A stretch of 64,000 bases of DNA from an uncultured Acetatifactor sp. Its GTDB lineage: Bacteria > Bacillota > Clostridia > Lachnospirales > Lachnospiraceae. Position numbers and translations under genes: made by a program. The notes beneath the pieces were generated by a model. It did no database searches and was not told where the DNA came from. It saw only the letters and a list, made by a program, of their open reading frames with translations. Positions 16,434 to 26,806 of this stretch are shown here, piece after piece. The first letter of the stretch is position 1, and each line of letters begins with the position of its first letter. The stretch covers positions 39,587 through 103,586 of the forward strand of contig CANQEH010000008.1 in the NCBI GenBank assembly GCA_947594835.1, written 5' to 3'.

Positions 16434-16531
16434 AAGATTGAAAATTAAAATTTTCAATCGCGAGATTTGTGTCCGCGCGCTGCTTGACACAAACTCGTTA
16501 TGCGCAAAGAGCAGCGCGGAAATGAGGTATA
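16434..16531 (+). repeat. 98-bp direct repeat, copy 2, carrying the RBS of the ECF gene
   Basis: A perfect second copy of 15173-15270 with the same dyad, interlocked stems and AATGAGG. It ends 3 bases before the ATG at 16535. It directly follows AGAAGGAG, as if inserted between an existing Shine-Dalgarno site and its start codon. Confidence 0.95.
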
Positions 16532-16534
16532 AGC

Positions 16535-17500
16535 ATGGGAAAAGGAAAGAACCAGGAAAAAGAAAAGGATCAGGATAAGAAGCAGGACAGAAAGCAGGAA
16601 AAGAAAAAGAGCTACGGGTTATTGGTGATCGGCGCGGTGCTTTTGCTGGCAGGGCTTTTGGCCGCGGTGCTCACCTATCACAGCAGCTACCGCGCCTCCC
16701 TGGAGACGGGAAGCGCCTTAAGCGACGTAAAGGAGAAGATAAGCGCCGTCAAGGAGGGCGGGGCGGAAGGAGACTTAAACGCCCTGCAGGAGCAGGCGGA
16801 TCAGCTGTCCACCGAAAAACTGGCGCAGGAGCGGCCCTACTCTTACAGCCTGATCGCGGTGTTTTTTGCGGTGCTGCTCACCGGGAAGGGCATTGTCAAT
16901 GCGGTGTTTGGAAGAACCGCCGTCTCCTTCGACGTGAAGCGGCTGGCCATGGCAGGCCTTCTGGCGGCCTTGTGCTACATCGGGTTTGCGGTCTTTAAGA
17001 TTGACATCCCTGTGGGGACGGAGAAGACCTCCTTCCACTTCGGGAATGTGTTCTGTGTGCTGGCGGCGCTTTTGCTGGGCGGTTACTGGGGAGGGCTTGC
17101 CGGTGCGGTGGGCATGACCATCGGGGATCTGACCACTTCCTATGTGACCAGCGCCCCCAAAACCTTTCTGTTAAAGCTCTGCATCGGCCTGATCGTGGGG
17201 CTGGTGGCGCACAGGGTCTTCAAGCTCTCCAAGGACCACTCCGGCCGGTATGTGACCGGCGCCGTCATCGTTTCCTGCGTATGCGGCATGGCCTTCAACG
17301 TGGTGGCAGATCCGGTGGTGGGATATTTTTACAAGACCTATCTGCTGGGCGTGCCCCAGAGCGTGGCCTCCGCCCTGGCAAAGATCGCCACGGTGACCAC
17401 TGCCGTCAACGCGGTGGTGGCGGTGGTGGCGGCCTCCGTCTTTTATCTGGCCCTGCGCCCCGCCCTGCGCAAAGCCGGGCTGTTTCCCGACGCCGTGTAA
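16535..17500 (+). CDS. ECF transporter S component (specificity unknown)
   Basis: A 321-residue membrane protein. Residues 1-28 are a Lys/Gln-rich cytoplasmic tail, then a membrane segment, a heptad-like charged region (about 55-95) and six or so helices. The block FHFGNVFCVLAALLLGGYW followed by GGLAGAVGMTIGDL is the substrate-binding-component signature (PF07155/FolT-like region). S components bind a vitamin or metabolite and dock onto a shared EcfA/A'/T module, which is not encoded here. The N-terminal extension is unusual for the family. Leader structure and the 98-bp repeat suggest RNA-level control. The ligand cannot be named. Confidence 0.75.
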   Translation: MGKGKNQEKEKDQDKKQDRKQEKKKSYGLLVIGAVLLLAGLLAAVLTYHSSYRASLETGSALSDVKEKISAVKEGGAEGDLNALQEQADQLSTEKLAQERPYSYSLIAVFFAVLLTGKGIVNAVFGRTAVSFDVKRLAMAGLLAALCYIGFAVFKIDIPVGTEKTSFHFGNVFCVLAALLLGGYWGGLAGAVGMTIGDLTTSYVTSAPKTFLLKLCIGLIVGLVAHRVFKLSKDHSGRYVTGAVIVSCVCGMAFNVVADPVVGYFYKTYLLGVPQSVASALAKIATVTTAVNAVVAVVAASVFYLALRPALRKAGLFPDAV

Positions 17501-17507
17501 ATTTTGC

Positions 17508-17537
17508 TTGACAAAGAGGGCTCCGATGGACTATATT
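17508..17537 (+). promoter_or_regulatory. Promoter upstream of the valS leader
   Basis: TTGACA (17508-17513), 18-bp spacer, TATATT (17532-17537), right after the ECF stop. It is followed at 17559-17594 by a GC-rich hairpin (CCGCC.../GGCGG) with five T, which may end ECF transcripts or act as an extra attenuator. Confidence 0.6.
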
Positions 17538-17619
17538 CAAACTGTCCAGAGCCCGCCGCTGTAAGGAGCGACGATTTCAGGCGGTTTTTCTATCACACCG
17601 CATGGATCTGGACGAAAAA

Positions 17620-17936
17620 GAGAAAAAGGCCAGGACGGAGAGGAGTACGTTTTACCGCCTGTCAGAGAGAGCGGCTGCCTGCGGGCGCTGAGAGGCCGCT
17701 TCAGGAAAGGGATGCGGAAGGTAGCTCCCGAGCCGGAGGATCCAGACCCGGCCCTTTGCCGGACAGCCCAGGAGGCTGCGAAAGGGGCGTGTGTAAGTCT
17801 TCACGGTCTATCCCCGTTATCGGATAGGACTTTGTAAGAAGTCGCAGAAGGCGGCTTGCCGTGAGGCAGGCTGCGAACAAAGGTGGTACCGCGTTTCTGA
17901 CGCCCTTTGCCGGGATGCCCGGCAGAGGGCTTTTTG
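17620..17936 (+). ncRNA. T-box riboswitch controlling valS
   Basis: A tRNA-sensing leader. Elements seen: GGAGTACG (AGTA element of the specifier loop) at about 17642, AGAGAG at about 17664, a candidate GTA valine specifier at 17721-17723, and the T-box AAAGGTGGTACCGCG (about 17879-17893). The TGGT in the T-box would pair with an ACCA tRNA end. The terminator stem GCCCTTTGCCGGG/CCCGGCAGAGGGC (17902-17930) with five T follows. Uncharged tRNA-Val would stabilise the antiterminator and allow valS expression. Confidence 0.93.
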
Positions 17937-18000
17937 CTGTGCCGGAAGGAAGGGCCAGCCCGCGGGCGCAGAGAAGGAAAAGAAAGAGAGGAACAGGGAA

Positions 18001-20661
<2,661 letters not shown>

Positions 20662-20674
20662 AGGGCGGCAGACA

Positions 20675-22009
20675 TTGGAAAAGCGGAGCATTACAACCTT
20701 TGAGGAGGCGGCGGCGTACTTAAACGAGACGCCCCGCTTCACCACAAAACATGATCTGGGTCAGACCAGGGCATTTTTGGAGGGCCTGGGCTGTCATCAG
20801 GGAAAAATGCAGGTGATCCATGTGGCGGGCACAAACGGGAAGGGTTCCGTTTGTGCCTATCTGCGCTGTATCCTGGAGGCGGCGGGGTATCGGACGGCCC
20901 TGTTTACTTCCCCCCATCTGGTGGATATCCGGGAGCGGTTTGTGGTGGATGGGGAGGCAATTTCCCGGGAGGATTTTCTCAGGATCTTTCTGGCCATCTA
21001 CGAAAGGCTTCCCTGGCAGGCGCTGCAGGCGGGGGATAAAGACGCTTACCACCCGTCCTTTTTTGAGTACCTGTTTCTGATGGCCATGGTGTATTTTGGC
21101 GAAAAGCAGCCGGATTACTGCATTTTGGAGACGGGTCTGGGCGGCAGGCTGGATGCCACCAACGCCCTGCCCCGTAAGGCTCTCTGCGTGGTCACCCGCA
21201 TCGGCCTGGATCACACGGCGTACCTGGGGGACACCCCGGAACAGATCGCGGCGGAGAAAGCGGGGATCTTCCGGGAGGGCGTACCGGCGGTGTGCTGGGA
21301 CACAAGCCCCGGCACCAGGGAGGTGTTTTGCCGGGCGGCGGCAGATCTTGGAAGTCCCTTGGTATTTGTGTCGAAAGAGGACTATACATTTGGAAAATTT
21401 ATAAATAAAACCATTGATTTTTCCCTGGGCACTGGGTATTATGGTTATATTAGCCTTACCTTGCACACCGAGGCCCTCTATCAGATGGAAAACGCGGCGC
21501 TGGCGGTGCGGGCCATCGAGGTTCTGGACGGCGGCAGGCATATCGCCAGACAGCAGATTCAGGACGGCGTTTCTGCCTGCTTCTGGGCGGGGCGGATGGA
21601 GGAAGTGCTGCCCGGGGTGTATGTGGACGGCGCCCACAACGCAGACGGCATCCGCGCCTTTTTGGAGTCTGTGGCCATGGACGGCCTTGGGGACGGGGGA
21701 GGAAAGAGAAGCCTCCTGTTCGGCGCGGCAAAGGACAAAGATTACGAGAGCATGATAAAAGCCCTGGCGGAGTCGGGGCTGTTTGGCAGGATCGCCGCCG
21801 CGCCCCTGCGGACGGAGCGGGGATTGGACGAGGGGACGTTAAAAGGGCTGTTTACCCGGTATGCGGGGGACTGCGCCGCCTATCCCGACGTGCCGTCGGC
21901 TTTCAAAAGCCTGCTTGCGGCGCGGCAGCCGGGGGAGCGCCTCTATGTGGCGGGGAGCCTGTATCTGGCGGGCGAAATAAAGGAGTTGACCGGAAATGAT
22001 AAATTTTGA
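20675..22009 (+). CDS. folC: Folylpolyglutamate synthase / dihydrofolate synthase
   Basis: A 444-residue Mur-ligase-family enzyme that adds glutamate to folates, and possibly to dihydropteroate. The ATP loop is HVAGTNGKGSVCAYL; the family block ETGLGGRLDATN and the C-terminal VDGAHNADGIRAF are all present. A TTG start at 20675 is used because a GAGGGCGG element precedes it and no ATG lies before the catalytic loop. It is co-transcribed with valS. The stretch around residues 228-265 (FGKFINKTIDFSLGTGY) has AT-rich codons unlike its flanks. The 3' end overlaps a small downstream gene by 14 bases. Confidence 0.96.
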   Translation: MEKRSITTFEEAAAYLNETPRFTTKHDLGQTRAFLEGLGCHQGKMQVIHVAGTNGKGSVCAYLRCILEAAGYRTALFTSPHLVDIRERFVVDGEAISREDFLRIFLAIYERLPWQALQAGDKDAYHPSFFEYLFLMAMVYFGEKQPDYCILETGLGGRLDATNALPRKALCVVTRIGLDHTAYLGDTPEQIAAEKAGIFREGVPAVCWDTSPGTREVFCRAAADLGSPLVFVSKEDYTFGKFINKTIDFSLGTGYYGYISLTLHTEALYQMENAALAVRAIEVLDGGRHIARQQIQDGVSACFWAGRMEEVLPGVYVDGAHNADGIRAFLESVAMDGLGDGGGKRSLLFGAAKDKDYESMIKALAESGLFGRIAAAPLRTERGLDEGTLKGLFTRYAGDCAAYPDVPSAFKSLLAARQPGERLYVAGSLYLAGEIKELTGNDKF

Positions 22010-22151
22010 GGAAGAATTGAAGAAATTCCATCCCAGCCTGGAGGTGGAGGATGCAGAGGACGCCATCTATAACCAGGACCTGACCGATATGGCAGACCTG
22101 TTAGTCAAGATGCTGAAGGAGTCAGAGGAAAAATCAAATGAGGTGTCATAA
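21996..22151 (+). CDS. Small 51-residue acidic protein
   Basis: A short reading frame, MINFEEELKKFHPSLEVEDA then YNQDLTDMADLLVKMLKE, 51 residues and strongly acidic. It starts inside the end of folC (14-base overlap; GGAG upstream) and its stop overlaps the ATG of the TPR gene as TAATG. This double overlap supports real, translationally coupled coding. No domain was recognised. The amphipathic helical look suggests a small protein-binding or accessory factor. The function is unknown. Confidence 0.7.
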   Translation: MINFEEELKKFHPSLEVEDAEDAIYNQDLTDMADLLVKMLKESEEKSNEVS

Positions 22152-23560
22152 TGTTTTGTTATAACTGCGGATGCCATTTATCGGAGCATGATTTCTGCAC
22201 GGCCTGCGGGGCGGACGTCTCCCTGTATAAAAAAATCCTCCGCGTCTCCAATCTGTTTTACAACGAAGGGCTGGAAAAGGCGGGGGTGAGGGATCTGTCG
22301 GGCGCCATCACCAGCCTGCGGCAGAGCTTAAAATTCAACAAGAACAATATCGACGCCCGCAACCTTCTGGGGCTTTTGTATTTCGAGACGGGGGAAGTGG
22401 TGGCGGCCTTGAGCGAGTGGGTCATCAGCAAGAACCTGCGCCCGGAGAAAAACATTGCGGACGATTACATCAACCGCCTGCAGTCCAACGCCTCCCGGCT
22501 GGAGTCCATCAACCAGACCATCAAGAAATACAATCAGGCGCTGGTGTACTGTATGCAGGACAGCAAGGATCTGGCTGTCATCCAGCTAAAGAAAGTGCTC
22601 TCGCTAAATCCCAGGTTCATCCGGGCCCATCAGCTTCTGGCCCTCTTGTATATGGACAGCGAGGAGTGGGAGCGGGCGGAGCGGGAACTGAAAAAGTGTG
22701 TGGACATCGACCGGAACAACACCCAGACCCTCCGCTACTTAAGGGAAGTAGAGCTGATGCTGGCGCCGGACGAGGCGGTGAAACAGCCTGCCCGGAAGAA
22801 AAAGGACGAGGCCGTCCGCTACCAGAGCGACAACGAGGTCATCATCCAGCCGCTGAACATGAAGGAGCCCAAGAGAAGCGGCGCGTCTACCCTGGTAAAC
22901 TTAGGTTTGGGCATTTTGATCGGCCTGGCCGCCACCTATTTCCTGCTGGTGCCTTCCGCCGCCTCCAACGCCAGGAATGAGGCCCAGGAGACGATCACCC
23001 AGATCAGCAACGAGTCGGACGCCAAGACCATCACCATCCAGGAGCTGGAGGCGGAGGTGGAGAAGCTGACGCGGGAGACGGAAGGCTTAAACCAGCAGCT
23101 GGACGGCTATGTGGGGGAAGACGGCACCCTGGCCGTGATCGACAGCCTGTTAGATACGGCGGCCTCCTATCTGGAAACCCAGGATGTGGGCGCTGCTGCG
23201 GCCAGCCTGGAGAGCCTTGCCCAGTCCGTGGACATCGAGGAGGCCTCCCAGAGCTTCCAGGATCTCTACCATATGCTGCTTACCACCATCGGGCCGGAGG
23301 TGTCCAAGACCTATTATGACGAGGGAAGCAGCGCGTTCCAGGCAAACGACTTTGCCGCCGCCATCGAGAGCTTTTCCAGGGCGGTGTACTACGACGCGGC
23401 CAATATCAACGCGCAGTTTTACCTGGCCCGGGCCTATGACCGGAACGGTGATACGAAGGAGGCCATTGCGGCTTACGGGAAAGTGATAGAGCTGTTCCCG
23501 GGCACCACCAGCGCCAGGAGCGCAAAACAGTATCAGGACGCTTTACAGGCCCAGCAATAG
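22151..23560 (+). CDS. Zinc-ribbon TPR membrane protein
   Basis: A 469-residue protein. The N-terminal zinc ribbon CYNCGCHLSEHDFCTACG (CxxC-x10-CxxC) is followed by TPR units (about 25-200), one membrane helix (about residues 247-268, LGILIGLAATYFLLV), a coiled coil (QELEAEVEKLTRETEGL) and a second TPR set at the C-terminus (AFQANDFAAAIESFSRAVYY). TPR domains therefore lie on both sides of the membrane, which fits a scaffold. The start overlaps the preceding small gene. A terminator hairpin at 23595-23634 ends this run. The function is unknown; it is common in Lachnospiraceae. Confidence 0.8.
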   Translation: MFCYNCGCHLSEHDFCTACGADVSLYKKILRVSNLFYNEGLEKAGVRDLSGAITSLRQSLKFNKNNIDARNLLGLLYFETGEVVAALSEWVISKNLRPEKNIADDYINRLQSNASRLESINQTIKKYNQALVYCMQDSKDLAVIQLKKVLSLNPRFIRAHQLLALLYMDSEEWERAERELKKCVDIDRNNTQTLRYLREVELMLAPDEAVKQPARKKKDEAVRYQSDNEVIIQPLNMKEPKRSGASTLVNLGLGILIGLAATYFLLVPSAASNARNEAQETITQISNESDAKTITIQELEAEVEKLTRETEGLNQQLDGYVGEDGTLAVIDSLLDTAASYLETQDVGAAAASLESLAQSVDIEEASQSFQDLYHMLLTTIGPEVSKTYYDEGSSAFQANDFAAAIESFSRAVYYDAANINAQFYLARAYDRNGDTKEAIAAYGKVIELFPGTTSARSAKQYQDALQAQQ

Positions 23561-23594
23561 CGAAAACAACAAAAGAAACCAGATGTACGAAAGA

Positions 23595-23634
23595 AAAGAA
23601 CCTGTCAGAAGTGATGGGTTCTTTCTTAATTTTG
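23595..23634 (+). terminator. Terminator after the TPR gene
   Basis: AAAGAACC (23595-23602) pairs with GGTTCTTT (23617-23624), followed by T-rich sequence. It separates the valS-folC-TPR run from the sporulation block. Confidence 0.7.
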
Positions 23635-23703
23635 TACATATTTGTACATATTATTTTTTTCAAGCCATCGCGCTGTCTTCTGTCAGGAAAAGGAGGGTGT
23701 CAT

Positions 23704-24021
23704 ATGGATCAGATCATGGAGGAGGACTTCCGGGTGATCGACAATTGCCTGATCATCCGGCTGCCGGAGGAGGTAGACCACCATCAGGCGGGTTACATCA
23801 GCGAAAATGCGGACAAGCATCTTCTGCGGAAGGAGGTGCGCCATGTGGTGTTTGACTTTGAGAACACCCGGTTTATGGATTCGTCGGGAATCGGGATTAT
23901 CATGGGGCGCTACCGCAAGATATCCTGCTTTGGCGGGCGGGTTTACGCCATTCACGCAGACAGCCAGATACAGCGGATCTTCAAGGTGTCGGGGCTGCAC
24001 AAGATCGTAGAAATCATGTGA
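23704..24021 (+). CDS. spoIIAA: Anti-sigma-F factor antagonist SpoIIAA
   Basis: A 105-residue STAS-domain protein. When dephosphorylated it binds SpoIIAB and frees sigma-F in the forespore. The phosphorylated serine lies in the block [15 protein letters not shown]. The preceding strand VVFDFEN and the C-terminal [11 protein letters not shown] are typical. ATG 23704 is chosen for AGGAGGGTG at ideal spacing and the match to homologue length. It heads the conserved spoIIAA-spoIIAB-sigF operon. A clear sigma-H promoter was not recognised in the AT-rich leader, which contains a short direct repeat TTTGTACATA. Confidence 0.96.
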   Translation: MDQIMEEDFRVIDNCLIIRLPEEVDHHQAGYISENADKHLLRKEVRHVVFDFENTRFMDSSGIGIIMGRYRKISCFGGRVYAIHADSQIQRIFKVSGLHKIVEIM

Positions 24022-24076
24022 AGAATCAAATTTGGAAGGGACGCCTGCGGAAGCGGGCAGGAGGGAAAGATTGAAA

Positions 24077-24565
24077 ATGAGAAACGAAATGGAGATCCTG
24101 TTTGACGCCATCTCTGACAACGAAGGATTTGCCCGGGTGGCGGTGGCGGCTTTTGTGTCCCACTTGAATCCCACCCTGGAGGAGCTTTCGGATATCAAGA
24201 CCGCCGTGTCGGAGGCTGTGACCAACTCCATCATCCACGGCTATGAAAACCTGTACGGCTATGGGAGGCCGGGGAGGGGCCCGGCGGCCGCCCAGGAGGT
24301 GCATCCGGGGAAAGTGCAGATTTTGTGCGCTCTGGAAGGAGATATGCTGCAGATCCAGATCAAGGATCAGGGAAAGGGAATGGAGAACGTGGAGCAGGCC
24401 ATGGAGCCCCTCTTTACCACAAAGCCGGAGTTAGAGCGCTCCGGCATGGGATTTGCCTTCATGGAGGCATTCATGGACGATCTGGAGGTGGAGAGCAGCC
24501 CCGGGCAGGGCACCACCGTCCGCATGAAAAAGAAGCTGGGCTGCGGAAGCTGGATCGAAGTTTGA
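24077..24565 (+). CDS. spoIIAB: Anti-sigma-F factor and serine kinase SpoIIAB
   Basis: A 162-residue GHKL kinase that holds sigma-F and phosphorylates SpoIIAA. N-box [14 protein letters not shown] (catalytic Glu/Asn), G1 box DQGKGME and the G2 region [16 protein letters not shown] are all present. The start MRNEME matches the B. subtilis MKNEM start; a TTG six bases upstream is an alternative. It is about 16 residues longer than the usual 146, through a Gly/Pro-rich insert [14 protein letters not shown] (residues about 59-75) just after the N-box, encoded by very GC-rich DNA. Second gene of the operon. Confidence 0.95.
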   Translation: MRNEMEILFDAISDNEGFARVAVAAFVSHLNPTLEELSDIKTAVSEAVTNSIIHGYENLYGYGRPGRGPAAAQEVHPGKVQILCALEGDMLQIQIKDQGKGMENVEQAMEPLFTTKPELERSGMGFAFMEAFMDDLEVESSPGQGTTVRMKKKLGCGSWIEV

Positions 24566-24637
24566 AAAAAGCCGTGGACAGGCGCTTTTTGCGGAATTGG
24601 AAGGATTGCAGCCACAAGCGGCGGAATGAGAGGAAGT

Positions 24638-25405
24638 ATGGAAGAACTGTCAGTACTGATTGCAAGATCGCACGCGGGGGAGAGGGAAGCCAGAGAAGTA
24701 CTGATAGAGAAAAACCTGGGACTGGTGCATCACATTGTCCGCCGGTTCGCAGGGAGAGGGTGTGACACAGAGGATCTGTTCCAGATCGGCGTGATCGGGC
24801 TGATCAAGGCCATCGACAAATTTGACCTGGGGATGGGCGTGAAGTTTTCTACTTATGCGGTGCCCATGATCGCCGGGGAGATCAAGCGGTTTCTGCGGGA
24901 CGACGGCATGGTGAAGGTCTCCCGCACCATCAAGGAGAACGCGCTGAAGGTAAAGCTGGCAAGGCAGAGCCTGCAGGTCTCGGAGGGAAGGGAGCCGACC
25001 CTGGAGGACATCAGCGCACAGACAGGGCTCTCCACAGAGGAAATCCTTCTGGCCATGGAGGCTTCCGCAGAGGTGGAATCCCTGTACAGCGCCGTATACC
25101 AGGAGGACGGCAGCGAGGTGTACCTGATGGATAAGGTGGTCAGGGGAGAGAGCGGCAGCGTGGGCAGCAGCCTGACGGGGGCCTTCAGCGGCGGGGACGC
25201 GGAAAAAGAGGAGCTTTTGGATCATATGCTGTTAAAACAGCTTCTGGACAGTTTAGAGCCCAGGGAACGGGAGCTGATCCGGATGCGGTATTTCCAGGAT
25301 AAGACCCAGACGGAGATTGCGGGGATCCTGGGAATCAGCCAGGTACAGGTCAGCCGGACGGAGAAAAAGATCCTGATGCGGCTGCGCAGGCTGGCTCAGG
25401 TTTAA
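24638..25405 (+). CDS. sigF: Sporulation sigma factor SigF
   Basis: A 255-residue sigma-70 family factor, the first forespore-specific sigma factor. Region 2: DTEDLFQIGVIGLIKAIDKF, then KFSTYAVPMIAGEIKRFLRD. Region 4: EIAGILGISQVQVSRTEKKI. ATG 24638 follows AGAGGAAG; an ATG at 24626 has a weaker site. It is third in the spoIIA operon and read through from spoIIAB after about 70 bases. Genes nearby (GH25 lysozyme, spoVA) are typical targets of the forespore sigma cascade. Confidence 0.97.
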   Translation: MEELSVLIARSHAGEREAREVLIEKNLGLVHHIVRRFAGRGCDTEDLFQIGVIGLIKAIDKFDLGMGVKFSTYAVPMIAGEIKRFLRDDGMVKVSRTIKENALKVKLARQSLQVSEGREPTLEDISAQTGLSTEEILLAMEASAEVESLYSAVYQEDGSEVYLMDKVVRGESGSVGSSLTGAFSGGDAEKEELLDHMLLKQLLDSLEPRERELIRMRYFQDKTQTEIAGILGISQVQVSRTEKKILMRLRRLAQV

Positions 25406-25493
25406 GCCCCGGCGGCCTTCTTAATTTTTTGTAAAAGAAATATTTTCCGCTTTTCTTTGCCGTCCCTTTCGTATATGATGATAGAGAGGGAGA

Positions 25494-25522
25494 GCCGCTG
25501 AAGCGGCAGAAGGAAAGGAAAG
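25494..25522 (+). promoter_or_regulatory. Hairpin-plus-RBS motif before the lysozyme gene
   Basis: GCCGC (25494-25498), loop TGAA, GCGGC (25503-25507), then AGAAGGAAAGG and the ATG at 25523. The same hairpin joined to AGAAGGAG occurs at folD and in the ECF leader. Confidence 0.6.
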
Positions 25523-26719
25523 ATGGGGATGGACACAAGACCGGGCAGGGGAGGCTTTCAAAGGCAAAGGCGCAGGACGTATGGACGCAGCCGGGCGATG
25601 CAGTTTTGTGCCATAGCGGTCTGTCTGGTCTGTCTGGTTGCGCTGATGTACGGGGGAATGCTTTTGTATGAGCATCTGCGGCGGGAGCCCAGGGAGACCA
25701 TGCAGGGAGAGGTGATCGGCGGCCTGACGCTGGATGAAGACGGCAATGTGGTGGACGCAGACGGCCCGGCGGGGGAAGGGGATGCGCAGCAGGTCCTGTC
25801 GGACGCCGTCGTCTACTCCCAGGAGGATCTGGACGCCCAGGTGGCGGAGGCAGTGGCCCAGGCCAGGGCGGAGGCGGCGGCCCCCGTGCTGGACGCCCTG
25901 AAGACGTCGTTAACGGAGGGCGATACGGTGCTGGAGGCCCTGCGCCCCTTATACCCGGACGACATCATTGTGGCAAGCGGCGGCCAGTACCACTTTGTGC
26001 CCGTCAACCGGGAACTGGCCCAGAGCCAGCTTCTCACAGAGAACCTGAATTTTTTGGAGAGCGGGGAGATCCAGTATCTGACGGAGGGGCAGGTGACCTC
26101 CCACAAGGGCATTGACGTTTCAAAATTCCAGGGGAATATCGACTGGACGCTGGTGGCCCAGGATGGCGTGGAGTTTGCCTTTATCCGGGTGGGGAACAGG
26201 GGCTACGGCCAGGACGGCAAGCTGCTGGAGGATGAAAAATTTGTCAGCAATATGGAGGGCGCCATCGCGGCGGGCATCAAAGTGGGCGTGTACTTTTACA
26301 CCCAGGCGGTCAACGCCCAGGAGGTCGCAGAGGAGGTCAATCTGGTTCTCGAAAGGATAGCGCCCTATCAGATTGACTGCCCGGTTGTGGTGGATGTGGA
26401 GAAAGTAAGCGGCGCGGCAGGACGCATGAACCAGCTTACCGTGGAGGAAAGGACGGGCCTTGTCCGGCAGTTCTGCCAGGCCATTGCGGAAGCGGGCTAC
26501 CGGCCCATGATCTACCACAACACGGAGATGGGAGCCCTGATGTTAGACCTGGCCCAGCTGGAGGAATACGACAAGTGGTTTGCCGCTTACAGCGATACGC
26601 TGTATTATCCCTACGCCTATGAGGTCTGGCAGTACTCGGACAAGGGCCATGTGCAGGGCATTGCCACGGAGGTGGATATGAACATCAGCTTTGCGCCTCT
26701 GTGGGATACGTCACAATAA
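25523..26719 (+). CDS. Membrane-anchored GH25 lysozyme
   Basis: A 398-residue muramidase. A basic N-terminus (residues 1-25) and one membrane helix (about 27-50) place the rest outside the cytoplasm or in the intermembrane space. A Glu/Ala-rich stalk follows, then the GH25 domain from about residue 190: GIDVSKFQGNID (first catalytic Asp), GVYFYTQAVN and VVVDVEKV (acidic catalytic pair). It lies between sigF and spoVAB, a position that suggests expression during sporulation, for example in peptidoglycan remodelling or germination. That timing is inferred. A promoter was not clearly seen. Confidence 0.88.
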   Translation: MGMDTRPGRGGFQRQRRRTYGRSRAMQFCAIAVCLVCLVALMYGGMLLYEHLRREPRETMQGEVIGGLTLDEDGNVVDADGPAGEGDAQQVLSDAVVYSQEDLDAQVAEAVAQARAEAAAPVLDALKTSLTEGDTVLEALRPLYPDDIIVASGGQYHFVPVNRELAQSQLLTENLNFLESGEIQYLTEGQVTSHKGIDVSKFQGNIDWTLVAQDGVEFAFIRVGNRGYGQDGKLLEDEKFVSNMEGAIAAGIKVGVYFYTQAVNAQEVAEEVNLVLERIAPYQIDCPVVVDVEKVSGAAGRMNQLTVEERTGLVRQFCQAIAEAGYRPMIYHNTEMGALMLDLAQLEEYDKWFAAYSDTLYYPYAYEVWQYSDKGHVQGIATEVDMNISFAPLWDTSQ

Positions 26720-26738
26720 AATATCGGTATATTTTGGA

Positions 26739-26752
26739 GTTCCCGTGGGAAC
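26739..26752. promoter_or_regulatory. Tight palindrome upstream of spoVAB
   Basis: GTTCCCGTGGGAAC, a perfect 14-bp dyad just before CATACC, which resembles a forespore sigma -10 element. It may be an operator or a small hairpin. Its spacing to a -35 is not convincing. Confidence 0.35.
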
Positions 26753-26806
26753 CATACCTGAAAAGAAACTTTCAAACGTTCCGTTCGGAAGAGAAAGGGA
26801 AAAGGG

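Noticed and set aside
17500..17600. Complete cobalamin riboswitch before valS
   Set aside because: Only a short core-like segment is present; the B12 box and the peripheral loop were not found, and the downstream T-box explains valS control.
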